DNA of 64,000 nucleotides from JAAYPI01 sp036734385 (GCA_036734385.1 DAIMYQ010000006.1:1-64000), one strand, 5' to 3'; shown: positions 52,860 through 62,304, numbered from the stretch's first letter. A program made the numbers and translations. The notes: generated from the sequence alone by a model not told the origin.

Positions 52860-55800
52860 TTATTCTACAGGGTTAGTCTTTTCCACTACAGTTTCACTTT
52901 CTATCTTGCGTAGTTTTTCTAAACGGGTATTTATAGCTTCGTTTATTTCCTTATCGTTGGAAGTATAATTATCTTTTAGACTAAGCAAATACTGTTTTGC
53001 CTCAAAGTAATTTTCCTTTTGCATATATACGTCGGAAAGTAGAATAAATGACTTTGCCAACCATTGTTGATGAGGGGTGCCTTTTTCAATAAAATCAAAA
53101 ATTTCTTTTTCCGCAGCATCGTACTGTTGATGCGTGAAATAATAATTCGCCAATAAATATTTTGCTTCTGCACCATAATTGCTTCGAGTATCTTGAGCTA
53201 AACTTTGCATATCGGAAACCGCTGCTTCTGAATTATTCATGGCAATATAAGATTCCATTTTTTTGTAACGAGCCTCTTCTACCAAATTTAGGTTGTTCGG
53301 GTAAAATTCGATTAAATTTTTCGCTGAATTGATGGCTTCATCGTAATTTTTTAATGTATATGAACAACGCATCAGTCCGATTTTGGCAGCCATTTTATTG
53401 TCTTGATCGCCGATTTGTTCGAGTTGCCTGAAATAATCAATTGCTTCAGCATATTGTCCTAAATCGTAGCTAATTTCGGCTGCTCTGGCAAGAGATTCTT
53501 CTTGGTTTGGATTTTGCTTGTCTGAAATAAGCGTTTTATATAAATCAAGAGCTTTTGATTTATCTTTTTGTGTGTAATAGCAGTTTGCCAAATAATATCT
53601 AGCTGTTGTACTGTATTTCCCTTGAGGAAAGGTTTGCAAATATTTCTCAAAACTTTTTGTTGCTTGAGAAATATCTTCTCTGGCATATACTTTCTGTGCA
53701 GCCTTGTACATCAAAGAATCTTCTCTTGAAGGAGCAATTTTGAGGGAAGATGTTCCTAGCGAATTGACGAATTGACTATATTCATCGACTTTGTTATTGT
53801 CCACCAAAATTGTTTCTATTGCGTCAAGAGAAGTTTTTGCTTCCTCACTTGCCGGATATTCCGATACAATGCTTTTGTATGTCACAAGTGCTTGATTTGT
53901 ATTGCCACCGTTGTATTGAAGCATGGCTATCTGAAGTTTTGCTTTACGTGACATCGGATTGTTTTTCTCGAATTTTTTTTCTATCTCAGCGAAAGTTTCA
54001 ATGGCCTTGTCGTTTTCCTTAAGCAGGATGTAGGTGTTCCCTATTTCAAAAAGCGCATCATCTTGCCATTCCGAATTAGGATATGAAGAAATCAAACCTC
54101 GCAGTATCGCTATTTTTTCTGTATATTCCTTTTGCAATCCTGTAACAAATGCCTTTTGGAAGGTTGCATAGTCTGCCCCGGGTAACGTCTTTCCGGTTGT
54201 TATGGCTTGGGAATAATATCTCTTAGCTTCAAGGAACTGTCTGTTTTGGAAATAGCAGTCTCCTATGCGATTATTTGCGTCTAAAAGCATCGTCGGACTT
54301 CCATCGTTAAAGGTTATGTATTTGCGAAACCAATTAATGGCAGAATTATAATCTTTTAGCATAAAGTAGGTATATCCTAAATTGTAATGAGCCAATTCAT
54401 ACTCATCAGTGCTTCTTGCTTTCGACGAATTAATATAATTTTGGAAGTTTTTTTCTGCCTCATTATATTTTTTCATTCTAAATAAACATTCTCCATACCA
54501 GAAATAGGAACGTGTGCTAATGTCCTGATTATAAGCTTTTCCGTTAATTACCTTTTGAAAGTTTTGAGAAGCTTTTTCGATGTTATTATTTGCGACAGCA
54601 GTTGTTCCCATATTAAACAATATGCGTTGTTCTGCTTCTAGTATTTTTGTATTTTTTGTGTTAAGTTTTTGAATAGATTTATATGCTTCTGCATAATTTT
54701 TTGTAGTTAAATAGCTGTTTGCCAAGTACTCATAAACTTTGTCGTTGTGTTTCGAATTTGGAAATTCTTTTAAGAATCGTTCGAAAGCCCCTACAGATTC
54801 ATTAAAAGGAGAAAAGGACAATTCGTATGTAACCAATGCATAATTAAACAAGGCTTCTTCTTGTAATGATTTGTCAAATGCGTAACGAGAAGCAGCTTCA
54901 AAAGCCATTCTAGCATTTTTCTTGTCGTTAAGTTTGATATAGCTCATTGCTATATGCGTATAACTGTTTTGGGTTAAAGAATCTTCTTGGTTGGTTGTTT
55001 TTGATAGATTTGTAATGGCGTTTGGATAGTCTTCGGTCATATAGTACCCCATTCCAAGTAGGTAATAATCTTCTCTTGAAATCTTTTTTGTATTTTTTTG
55101 ATAGGTATTTAAAAGGTTAATAGAGGTTTTATAGTCTTTCAGAGAAAAGCTACATTCACCCATCATACGGATTATCTCGTTGTTTTTTGTATTTTTAGGA
55201 TATTGAGAAAGAACATTTTTTCCATAAGACAATAATTTTTCACATTCCCCTTTTTGGTAATATATTTGGGCAATAAAATAGGGAGCAGTCATCTTAAAAT
55301 CTGGATTATCTTCAACTTTCAAGAAATTTTTAAGAGCCGTGTCCACATTTCCTAAGCGATATTCTGCATAAGCATAATAATACGTTGCCGGCTCAATATA
55401 AGGAGAGTTTGAACGGCGTAATACTTGTTGAAATTCGTAACTGGATTTTTCGTAATCTTCTTGTTCGTGATAGGCATACCCTTTGTAAAAAAAGAGTTGA
55501 ACCATTTCCGTTTCGTTTAATTTGTCTGTGTCCATTTTTTCGAAACGTTTAATGGCTTGCTTATATTTTCCTGATTCATATTCTAAAATTCCTATGTAAA
55601 GGTCAATGAGCTCTATATTAGTTGCATACGCATATTTTTTTTGGTATTCTTCCAATTTGAATTTGGCATCTTTTTTTCGTAATTCGAAGGCTGATTTCGC
55701 GATATAATATTCAGCTTGACGTACGGACTCTTCATTGTCTCTGTGTTGATAAGTTAAATATTTCTCAAAATAGCGTGATGCTGCGGCATAATTTTTCTTG

Positions 55801-55928
55801 GCAAAATAGGTTTCTCCATCGTTGAAAAGGGCTTTTTCGGTCGTGCTAAAAGGAGATTTTTGGGCTGTGATGTTTTGTAAAGAAAGGCTCAAAAAAAAGA
55901 TTATACAAAAAATCTTGATGTTTTTCAT
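52860..55928 (-). CDS. Large periplasmic TPR-repeat protein
   Basis: A 1022-residue protein with a signal peptide ending ITAQ (residue 22). More than twenty TPR or Sel1-like helical pairs fill the rest, for example YYAYAEYRLGNVDTALKNFLKV and AIEYFRQLEQIG-type units. No catalytic domain was found. It lies 10 bp upstream of an outer-membrane barrel gene, and this TPR-barrel pairing suggests a periplasmic scaffold for an outer-membrane complex. A -7 box TACCTTTG on the minus strand is at 56000-56007, about 70 nt ahead of the ATG. Confidence 0.88.
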   Translation of the reverse strand: MKNIKIFCIIFFLSLSLQNITAQKSPFSTTEKALFNDGETYFAKKNYAAASRYFEKYLTYQHRDNEESVRQAEYYIAKSAFELRKKDAKFKLEEYQKKYAYATNIELIDLYIGILEYESGKYKQAIKRFEKMDTDKLNETEMVQLFFYKGYAYHEQEDYEKSSYEFQQVLRRSNSPYIEPATYYYAYAEYRLGNVDTALKNFLKVEDNPDFKMTAPYFIAQIYYQKGECEKLLSYGKNVLSQYPKNTKNNEIIRMMGECSFSLKDYKTSINLLNTYQKNTKKISREDYYLLGMGYYMTEDYPNAITNLSKTTNQEDSLTQNSYTHIAMSYIKLNDKKNARMAFEAASRYAFDKSLQEEALFNYALVTYELSFSPFNESVGAFERFLKEFPNSKHNDKVYEYLANSYLTTKNYAEAYKSIQKLNTKNTKILEAEQRILFNMGTTAVANNNIEKASQNFQKVINGKAYNQDISTRSYFWYGECLFRMKKYNEAEKNFQNYINSSKARSTDEYELAHYNLGYTYFMLKDYNSAINWFRKYITFNDGSPTMLLDANNRIGDCYFQNRQFLEAKRYYSQAITTGKTLPGADYATFQKAFVTGLQKEYTEKIAILRGLISSYPNSEWQDDALFEIGNTYILLKENDKAIETFAEIEKKFEKNNPMSRKAKLQIAMLQYNGGNTNQALVTYKSIVSEYPASEEAKTSLDAIETILVDNNKVDEYSQFVNSLGTSSLKIAPSREDSLMYKAAQKVYAREDISQATKSFEKYLQTFPQGKYSTTARYYLANCYYTQKDKSKALDLYKTLISDKQNPNQEESLARAAEISYDLGQYAEAIDYFRQLEQIGDQDNKMAAKIGLMRCSYTLKNYDEAINSAKNLIEFYPNNLNLVEEARYKKMESYIAMNNSEAAVSDMQSLAQDTRSNYGAEAKYLLANYYFTHQQYDAAEKEIFDFIEKGTPHQQWLAKSFILLSDVYMQKENYFEAKQYLLSLKDNYTSNDKEINEAINTRLEKLRKIESETVVEKTNPVE

Positions 55929-55999
55929 AAAATATGGGGTTACTGAAACAGATGATTCAATAAATTAAAAACGCTTTTATTATCAAAAAATTATATGCA

Positions 56000-56007
56000 C
56001 AAAGGTA
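56000..56007 (-). promoter_or_regulatory. -7 promoter box of the TPR/barrel operon
   Basis: TACCTTTG on the minus strand matches TAnnTTTG. The divergent argF' gene has TAACTTTG at 56065-56072 on the plus strand, so the two promoters face away from each other within 70 bp. Confidence 0.55.
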
Positions 56008-56106
56008 TTAATTTAATTGGAATCTTAAAACAGCCTAAAGGGCAAACGTTATTGTTTTTTTCTTTAACTTTGTCAGGTTTAATAACGTTGTAAAAAGAAT
56101 AGAAAA

Positions 56107-57060
56107 ATGAAAACGTATACAAACGTAAAAGATTTAGGTGATCTAAATATTGCCCTAAAAGAGGCTTTTGAAGTAAAAAATAATCCATATAAATGGGATA
56201 CTTTAGGCAAAAACAAAACCTTACTAATGGTGTTTTTTAATTCAAGTCTCCGTACACGATTAAGTACTCAAAAAGCCGGCATGAATTTAGGCATGAATAC
56301 CATTGTTCTTGATATTAATCAGGGAGCTTGGAAACTTGAAACCGAAAGGGGAGTGGTGATGGATGGTGATAAATCTGAGCATTTGTTGGAAGCTATCCCT
56401 GTCATGGGTTGCTATTGCGATATCATAGGAGTTCGTTCTTTTGCTCGTTTTGAAAGCAAACGATTTGATTATGAAGACACAATCTTGAATCAATTTATCA
56501 AATATTCAGGGAAACCTGTTTTTAGTATGGAAGCAGCTACCGGTCACCCATTGCAAGCTTTTGCCGATTTGATTACCATTGAACAATATAAAAAAACCGA
56601 CAGACCAAAGGTCGTTCTTACTTGGGCTCCTCACCCCAAAGCATTGCCTCAAGCAGTTCCAAATTCATTTGCGGATTTTATGAATGAGGCTAATGTTGAT
56701 TTTGTAATTACACATCCAAAGGGTTATGAATTAGCTCCTCAGTTCGTAAGGGAAGCTAAAGTGGAATATGATCAACGCAAAGCCTTCCTCGGAGCAGATT
56801 TTATTTATGCGAAAAACTGGTCTGCTTATGAAGACCCTAACTATGGCAAAATTATTAGTTCAGATCCCTCTTGGACTGTTGATACTGAAAAAATGGCATT
56901 AACCAACAACGCTTATTTTATGCATTGCTTGCCCGTTCGTCGTAATATGATTGTTACAGATGATGTGATTGAAAGTCCTCAATCCATTGTTATTCCTGAG
57001 GCTGCCAATCGTGAAGTTTCGGCTCAAACTGTTTTGAAAAGGATGTTGGAAAGTTTGTAG
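56107..57060 (+). CDS. argF': N-succinylornithine (or N-acetylornithine) carbamoyltransferase
   Basis: A 317-residue transcarbamylase of the Bacteroides SOTCase/AOTCase branch. It acts on an acylated ornithine in arginine synthesis, unlike classical ArgF. The carbamoyl-phosphate loop is SSLRTR (residues 46-51), and HCLPVRRN near 275 matches the branch. As far as I recall, residue 90 is Pro in the N-succinyl enzyme of B. fragilis and Glu in N-acetyl enzymes. Here it is Ser in GDKSEHL, so the substrate cannot be read from this site. No other arg genes lie nearby. Confidence 0.9.
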   Translation: MKTYTNVKDLGDLNIALKEAFEVKNNPYKWDTLGKNKTLLMVFFNSSLRTRLSTQKAGMNLGMNTIVLDINQGAWKLETERGVVMDGDKSEHLLEAIPVMGCYCDIIGVRSFARFESKRFDYEDTILNQFIKYSGKPVFSMEAATGHPLQAFADLITIEQYKKTDRPKVVLTWAPHPKALPQAVPNSFADFMNEANVDFVITHPKGYELAPQFVREAKVEYDQRKAFLGADFIYAKNWSAYEDPNYGKIISSDPSWTVDTEKMALTNNAYFMHCLPVRRNMIVTDDVIESPQSIVIPEAANREVSAQTVLKRMLESL

Positions 57061-57076
57061 GAATATGTTTTACATA

Positions 57077-57113
57077 AAAAACGGCAAAATATTCTATTTA
57101 TTTTGCCGTTTTT
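57077..57113. terminator. Bidirectional terminator between argF' and cysS
   Basis: AAAAACGGCAAAATA and its complement form a 15-bp stem with a 7-nt loop. T runs are on both strands, suiting the two convergent genes. Confidence 0.9.
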
Positions 57114-57131
57114 GTCTCTCTCAAAAAAAAA

Positions 57132-58598
57132 CTACAACCCCCACTCAAAGCCATCTTTGGTGTCTTTTATCGTAAAACCCAATGCTGTGAGCTCATTACG
57201 AATTTTATCAGAAGTAGTCCAGTCTTTGTTTTTTTTTGCGTCGAGTCTAATATTTAATAATAGATCAATAGCTTGTTTGTAAGCATCCTTATTTGTGGTT
57301 TCTTGATTTTCTATTTGCAACCCTAGAAGGTCTTCTAAGAACAACTTAAATACGTTTTTTAATTCTTCCAAATCTTCCCTAGAAATTGTTCCATTGCCGT
57401 CAGCTACCGTATTGATGGCTTTAGAAGCGTCAAATAGGTGTGAAATTACAATTGGACTATTTAAGTCGTCACACATGGCTTCTTCACATTTCTCTCTCAG
57501 GTCTTTCACCTCAACCGTTGAGGTTGGAGAAGCAACCAGTTTTTGTAAACGTGTGTATGACTCCAATAACCTTGTTAGCCCTTTTTCTGATGCTTGCAAT
57601 GCTTCGTTGCTAAAGTCTACTGTGCTTCTGTAGTGTGCTTGCAAAATGAAAAAACGAATTGTCATTGGAGAATACGCCTGTGTTAGAATTTTATGACTTC
57701 CCGTAAAAAATTCGTCAAGTGTAATGAAATTTCCCAACGATTTTCCCATTTTTTGTCCGTTGATGGTAATCATATTGTTGTGCATCCAATAATGTACGGT
57801 CTCTTTTCCTAAGGCTGCTGTGGATTGAGCAATTTCACATTCGTGATGGGGAAATATAAGATCCATTCCACCTCCGTGAATATCAAATTCCTCGCCCAAA
57901 TATTTTGTTCCCATAGCCGAACATTCCATGTGCCAACCCGGAAATCCTTCACTCCATGGAGATTTCCAATGCATTATATGTTCTGGAGCGGCTTTTTTCC
58001 AAAGAGCAAAATCCATACTTTTATGCTTTTCACTTTGTCCGTCAAGTTCACGTGTCGTTTCTAATAATTCTTCGATATTACGACCTGATAGTTTTCCGTA
58101 ATGAAACTTTTTGCTATATTTTTCTACGTCAAAATACACAGAGCCTTGGCTGATATAAGCATATCCCGCATCTAATATTTTTTGAACAAATTCTATTTGT
58201 TCCATGATGTGTCCTGATGCGTGAGGTTCAATGCTTGGAGGTAACACGTTTAACGCTTCCATTGCCTTGTGGTAACGATTTAAGTAATATTGAACTACTT
58301 CCATTGGTTCCTTTTGCTCAAGGCGAGCCTTTTTTGCAATTTTATCTTCTCCTTCATCGGCATCGTGTTCCAAATGCCCAACATCTGTAATGTTACGTAC
58401 ATAACGAACTTTATAGCCAAGATGTGTCAGATAACGGAAAAGCAAATCGAAAGTAATAGCAGGACGTGCATGTCCCAAATGCCCATCTCCATAAACAGTT
58501 GGACCACAAACATAAAGACCTACAAGAGGAGAATGGAGAGGCTCGAAAATTTCTTTTTTACGAGAGAGTGTATTGTAAATAGAAAGTTGATGTCCCAT
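57132..58598 (-). CDS. cysS: Cysteinyl-tRNA synthetase
   Basis: A 488-residue class I synthetase. The HIGH-type motif is GDGHLGHARP near 37, with zinc-ligand Cys31 in VCGPTVYG. The zinc residues continue in WHMECSAM and GGMDLIFPHHECE near 230-250. The KMSKS motif appears as KMGKSLGNF near 283. The C-terminal DALR helical domain is present, with GFTIKDTKDGFEWGL as its end. A -7 box TACCTTTG on the minus strand is at 58621-58628. It is the normal single-copy enzyme. Confidence 0.97.
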   Translation of the reverse strand: MGHQLSIYNTLSRKKEIFEPLHSPLVGLYVCGPTVYGDGHLGHARPAITFDLLFRYLTHLGYKVRYVRNITDVGHLEHDADEGEDKIAKKARLEQKEPMEVVQYYLNRYHKAMEALNVLPPSIEPHASGHIMEQIEFVQKILDAGYAYISQGSVYFDVEKYSKKFHYGKLSGRNIEELLETTRELDGQSEKHKSMDFALWKKAAPEHIMHWKSPWSEGFPGWHMECSAMGTKYLGEEFDIHGGGMDLIFPHHECEIAQSTAALGKETVHYWMHNNMITINGQKMGKSLGNFITLDEFFTGSHKILTQAYSPMTIRFFILQAHYRSTVDFSNEALQASEKGLTRLLESYTRLQKLVASPTSTVEVKDLREKCEEAMCDDLNSPIVISHLFDASKAINTVADGNGTISREDLEELKNVFKLFLEDLLGLQIENQETTNKDAYKQAIDLLLNIRLDAKKNKDWTTSDKIRNELTALGFTIKDTKDGFEWGL

Positions 58599-58669
58599 AT
58601 TGTTTCGTGTGTTTAGACAGCAAAGGTAAATATTTTCCTTAAAAAGAGCTATTCATCATATAGACAATT

Positions 58670-59053
58670 TTACTTTGCCCTTTTGAAGGTACTTCCTCTA
58701 AAAATGGCAATTAATTCATCCGTTTCTTCCAAACGAATTTCGACATCATAATTAGAGATAGTTTTTCCGCTGGAAATTTTTTTGGCAATTCCAATAAGAG
58801 TTCCTTCTCCTTTGCCTTTTATGAAGTTTATTTGGGCAGACATTGTTACGTATTCTCCTCCAACAGAGTGTACTGCTGCCCCGAGGGTAAGATCAGCAAG
58901 TGTAAAAAGAGCTCCTCCTTGTACTATTCCCAGTCCGTTGAGGTGCTTTTTCTCTATTTTCATTTGAGCTTTAGCTGTTCCATCGTGTGCTTCTAACAGT
59001 TTAATTCCTGCTAGTTTCGCAAATGCATCTCTGTGTATGTGTTCTTGTATCAT
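58670..59053 (-). CDS. PaaI-family hotdog thioesterase
   Basis: A 127-residue single hotdog domain. HLNGLGIVQGGALFTLADLTLGAAV (about residues 39-63) holds the HxxG-type catalytic region, with Asn/Gly and the acidic residue of LADLT. The VTMSAQINFIKG strand follows. Such proteins hydrolyse acyl-CoA thioesters, in PaaI those of aromatic acids, but no phenylacetate genes are near. The physiological substrate is unknown. It lies between the OmpA-family gene's terminator and cysS. Confidence 0.9.
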   Translation of the reverse strand: MIQEHIHRDAFAKLAGIKLLEAHDGTAKAQMKIEKKHLNGLGIVQGGALFTLADLTLGAAVHSVGGEYVTMSAQINFIKGKGEGTLIGIAKKISSGKTISNYDVEIRLEETDELIAIFRGSTFKRAK

Positions 59054-59068
59054 AGATGTTTTTTAGTT

Positions 59069-59103
59069 AAAAGAGCCCTGAGTAATTTACTCAGGGCTCT
59101 TTT
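59069..59103 (-). terminator. Terminator of the OmpA-family gene
   Basis: AAAAGAGCCCTGAGTA and TACTCAGGGCTCTTTT form a long GC-containing stem with a 3-nt loop. It lies 26 bp beyond the ompA-like stop codon and 16 bp before the thioesterase start, with a terminal T run on the minus strand. Confidence 0.88.
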
Positions 59104-59128
59104 AAATTTTTAATTATTCTGTGGTTAA

Positions 59129-60475
59129 TTATTTGCTGAATACAAAATCCGTTCTTCTGTTCTTTTGTGTAGCATTAGGTGGATTAGACATTCTTCCTTG
59201 TGGATTTAAGGTTATTCTATTAGGATTAATGCCATGTTTGTTAACTAATTCTTGTTTTACAACAATTCCTCTGTCCGTACCAAGTTTTAAGTTATACGAA
59301 TTACTTCCCGGATAATCGCAATAGCCTCTCAACTCAACCTTAAGATTAGGATTTGCTTTCAACTTTTCAGCAGCTACCGCAATATTTTGAATTGATTTTT
59401 TTGTCAAGTTCTTTTTGTCAAATGCAAAATATACTGACATATCATAATTTATCGCTTCTTCTTTCGGGTTAGCCAATTCTTCATAATATTCTGCAGCCTT
59501 CATTAGTTCCTTAGGAAGACTAACACCCCAATAGTTTACGTACGCATCTTTAGGCGTATTAGGCTCTTTGTCTCTCCAATCTGGAACTCCATCTCCATCG
59601 GCATCTGGCTCCGTAGACAACTTCCGTTCAACTTCGCCAAGACGAGGTAAAATGTTATTAGCAATGGTATCTTCCACCTTTTTAACTCTTTTTTCCAAAG
59701 AATCAAGTTTATCTGCAACTCCCTTATCTGAAGAGTGGATCAAACGATACCTATCAGGGGCAACATTTCTAATATGTCCTTCTTTTTTGTCTGATTGAAA
59801 TTTATAACGCAAATTTAATGTTCCAAGTGCTTCATTGTCATTTTGAATACCTCTTACGTAAGCTTCACCTTCGAAGTTATCTTTCGTGTGCATCCTATAT
59901 TGCAAGTTCAATCCTAATGCCAACGGTTTTGAAATGTTATATTCAAACAACAAGGAAACAGGCATTACCAATGAACGTCCGTCTTTAACATCTTCCGGTG
60001 TCATCGAAATAGTTACTGCAGTATTATCTTTTACCCAATTTGAAACGGTTGTATTGTAGAAAGCAACGCCTAATCCTGCATTCGCATAAACATTAAACCT
60101 CCAATATTTCCTGTACACATTAAACAAATTGGTCAAATTAATGGAGGCAAACAACGATACTTCATTGGAAGTCCCTTTAAAATCAAAATTGCCATAATTT
60201 AGATGTTGCTGAGTAGAACACGAGTGCCCTTTATAAGGCAGGTACTGATACTCCAATCCTAATCCCCAAAAAGGAGTAAAGGTGTATTCTACATTGGCTC
60301 CTCCTGTGAACAAAACGTCCGTACCGGGGTTCAATTGATTGTATTTTTGATTTGTATCTCCGTCAAATTGAGAAGCACCCCCTTCGACAACAGCCGACCA
60401 GTGCGTAAATTCGTCAGCGAACAACGACGTGCAAGTGGCCAAGAAGATAACTAAAATTGTGAATAACTTTCTCAT
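59129..60475 (-). CDS. OmpA-family outer-membrane protein
   Basis: A 448-residue protein with a signal peptide ending SLFAD (residue 21). An eight-strand-type barrel covers about 22-235. A short coiled coil (KLDSLEKRVKKVEDTI, about 258-273) precedes a calcium-binding thrombospondin-3-like acidic turn (DADGDGVPDWRDKEPN, about 293). The C-terminal OmpA peptidoglycan-binding domain (about 345-448) keeps Asp in GYCDYPGSNSYNLKLGTDRG and its Arg partner. It anchors the outer membrane to peptidoglycan. TATATTTG at 60505-60512 on the minus strand is its -7 box. Confidence 0.93.
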   Translation of the reverse strand: MRKLFTILVIFLATCTSLFADEFTHWSAVVEGGASQFDGDTNQKYNQLNPGTDVLFTGGANVEYTFTPFWGLGLEYQYLPYKGHSCSTQQHLNYGNFDFKGTSNEVSLFASINLTNLFNVYRKYWRFNVYANAGLGVAFYNTTVSNWVKDNTAVTISMTPEDVKDGRSLVMPVSLLFEYNISKPLALGLNLQYRMHTKDNFEGEAYVRGIQNDNEALGTLNLRYKFQSDKKEGHIRNVAPDRYRLIHSSDKGVADKLDSLEKRVKKVEDTIANNILPRLGEVERKLSTEPDADGDGVPDWRDKEPNTPKDAYVNYWGVSLPKELMKAAEYYEELANPKEEAINYDMSVYFAFDKKNLTKKSIQNIAVAAEKLKANPNLKVELRGYCDYPGSNSYNLKLGTDRGIVVKQELVNKHGINPNRITLNPQGRMSNPPNATQKNRRTDFVFSK

Positions 60476-60580
60476 ATAACAATATTTTAAGTGGAAATTC
60501 GTAGCAAATATAAAACAATATTTCTAAAGAGGCTTTATTTTTACAAAAAAATGCAAATTTTAGTCATTTTTTTTACTCTT

Positions 60581-61960
60581 TTACCCTATAATCTCCCCCA
60601 AAAGAGTTGCGGCAGATGCATCTTTTATTATCAATGATGCGTATTCGCCTATGTTTTTACCCTTTTTATCAAAAACGACAACCTTGTTCTGTGATGTTTT
60701 CCCGAATAATTGATCTTTTGATCTTTTCGAATATCCCTCAATAAGAACTTCAAAGGTTTTTCCAATATCTTTTTTGTTGCTTTCTTCCGATAATTTATTC
60801 TGCAAATCAATTATTTCTTGTAATCTGTGAATTTTCACTTCCTCTGAAATATTATCAGGCAAATTTTTGGCAGCATATGTGCCTTCTCTTTCCGAATACT
60901 TGAACATAAAGGCATTGTCAAACTTTACTTCTCTCATTAGAGAAACGGTTGCCTGATGGTCTTCTTCTGTTTCCGAGTGAAAACCTGTAAAAATGTCTGT
61001 CGAAATGCCACAATCAGGAATAATACTTCTTATTAGGGAAATTCTATCTAAATACCATTCCCTAGTGTATTTACGGTTCATTAATTCCAAAATACGGCTA
61101 CTGCCTGATTGTACGGGCAAATGAATGTTTTTACATAAGTTATGATGTTGAGCAATAGCCCTTATTGTTTCTTCACTCATATCCTTGGGATGGGAAGTGG
61201 TAAATCGAATTCTAATATTTGGAACGGCTTCTGCTGTTAAATGAAGTAAATCGGCAAAAGAATAACATGTCTCTCCTTCTTTGTACAGATAAGAATTTAC
61301 ATTTTGACCCAATAAGGTTATTTCTTTATAACCTTTCGTTTCCAAATCTTTTATTTCATTCAAAATACTTTGATATGGACGACTCCTTTCTCTACCTCGG
61401 GTATAAGGGACAATGCAATAGGAGCAAAAATTGTTGCAACCTCTCATTATAGATACGAATCCACTAATATGATTGTGCCCAATACGTTGCGGTATAATTT
61501 GTTGGTATGTTTCTGTTTTAGAAAGATCTATATTAATGGCTTTTTGCCCATTTTCTACGGCACCAATAAGATTGGGTAAATCAAGGTAAGAATCAGGTCC
61601 AACAACAAGATCGACCACTTTTCGTGATAATAAATCCTCTTTGATTCTTTCAGCCATACAGCCTAAGATTCCGACAATTAATTTTTTCTTTTTTCTTTTC
61701 AAGGATTGGAAATAGTCTAGACGAGAAAAAGCCTTCTGCTCCGCGTGTTCACGAATAGAACATGTATTGATAAAGATGGCATCGGCATTTTGTATGTTTT
61801 CCGTAAGAACGTATCCACTCATTTCCATGATAGAGGCAACAACTTCGCTGTCTGCAAAATTCATCTGACAACCATAGGTCTCAATGAATAATTTTTTTTC
61901 AGAATCAAATAATGTCGGTTGTACATTATGAAGTTGGTCGGCCACCGTCTTGTTTTCCAT
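60581..61960 (-). CDS. miaB: tRNA-2-methylthio-N6-dimethylallyladenosine synthase
   Basis: From the ATG near 61960 the protein has 459 residues. MiaB adds a methylthio group to A37 of tRNAs. The N-terminal UPF0004 domain holds three cluster cysteines (ETYGCQMNFADSE, INTCSIREHAE, GILGCMAERI). The radical SAM motif is CNNFCSYCIVPYTRGRERSR (CxxxCxxC). The TRAM domain ends the protein. The longer frame to 62017 starts at a TTG upstream of the -7 box TACCTTTG (about 61980-61987) and was rejected. Confidence 0.95.
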   Translation of the reverse strand: MENKTVADQLHNVQPTLFDSEKKLFIETYGCQMNFADSEVVASIMEMSGYVLTENIQNADAIFINTCSIREHAEQKAFSRLDYFQSLKRKKKKLIVGILGCMAERIKEDLLSRKVVDLVVGPDSYLDLPNLIGAVENGQKAINIDLSKTETYQQIIPQRIGHNHISGFVSIMRGCNNFCSYCIVPYTRGRERSRPYQSILNEIKDLETKGYKEITLLGQNVNSYLYKEGETCYSFADLLHLTAEAVPNIRIRFTTSHPKDMSEETIRAIAQHHNLCKNIHLPVQSGSSRILELMNRKYTREWYLDRISLIRSIIPDCGISTDIFTGFHSETEEDHQATVSLMREVKFDNAFMFKYSEREGTYAAKNLPDNISEEVKIHRLQEIIDLQNKLSEESNKKDIGKTFEVLIEGYSKRSKDQLFGKTSQNKVVVFDKKGKNIGEYASLIIKDASAATLLGEIIG

Positions 61961-62044
61961 GGATATAAAATTATTTTTGCAAAGGTATGATTTAATTTTT
62001 TCAGATGCAAAAACCAAAAAACGACTGGTTTCAGTTAAAATAAG

Positions 62045-62098
62045 TTATTTGTCGCAAACGATTGCGAAAATAATTTTGCAATCGTTTGCGACAAATAA
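62045..62098. promoter_or_regulatory. Paired LacI-type operators in a 54-bp palindrome
   Basis: A 21-bp perfect inverted repeat with a 12-nt centre. Each arm holds a 12-mer of the LacI/GalR-type form GCAAnCGnTTGC: GCAAACGATTGC at 62054-62065 and GCAATCGTTTGC at 62078-62089, 24 bp centre to centre. The second 12-mer contains the TTTG (-33) of the promoter just downstream, so binding there would block RNA polymerase. No LacI-type gene is in the window. Confidence 0.6.
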
Positions 62099-62116
62099 AA
62101 AAAGATATTACATTTG
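62085..62116 (+). promoter_or_regulatory. Complete -33/-7 promoter overlapping the operator
   Basis: TTTG (62085-62088), a 20-nt spacer and TACATTTG (62109-62116) match the Bacteroidetes consensus exactly. Transcription would start near 62123 on the plus strand. Confidence 0.75.
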
Positions 62117-62122
62117 CAGTGA

Positions 62123-62210
62123 AAACAAAACCGAGAGGTTTTTTTTTATAGTTAAGGTTAAGGTTAAGTTAAAAGGAGGGCAACGGCTTTCCTTTTAACT
62201 TTTCTGTTTT
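62123..62210 (+). ncRNA. Candidate small RNA or short leader
   Basis: About 88 nt lie between the operator-controlled promoter and a hairpin terminator. It begins with a small stem AAAACC-GAGA-GGTTTT (62127-62142) and a T run. A GTTAAG tandem follows, then a 12-bp stem AAGTTAAAAGGA/TCCTTTTAACTT (62166-62201) ends in TTCTGTTTT. No good open frame is inside. The next gene has its own -7 box, TATCTTTG at 62221-62228, so this transcript may be independent. It could instead be the leader of the methyltransferase gene. Confidence 0.4.
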
Positions 62211-62220
62211 AAAAAAGGAG

Positions 62221-62228
62221 TATCTTTG
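62221..62228 (+). promoter_or_regulatory. -7 promoter box of the methyltransferase gene
   Basis: TATCTTTG matches TAnnTTTG and lies 76 nt ahead of the ATG at 62305, just after the hairpin at 62166-62201. No good -33 element is seen. Confidence 0.5.
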
Positions 62229-62304
62229 TCTACACAATATATGTATAGAGCAAATTAAGAAAGTATATATAATCAATTGATGCAACAATTTAACCTAGTT
62301 AGAG

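Noticed and set aside
62127..62147. AAAACC-GAGA-GGTTTT plus T run as a stand-alone terminator
   Set aside because: It begins about 4 nt after the predicted transcription start, too close for normal termination. It is described instead as the first stem of the candidate small RNA.
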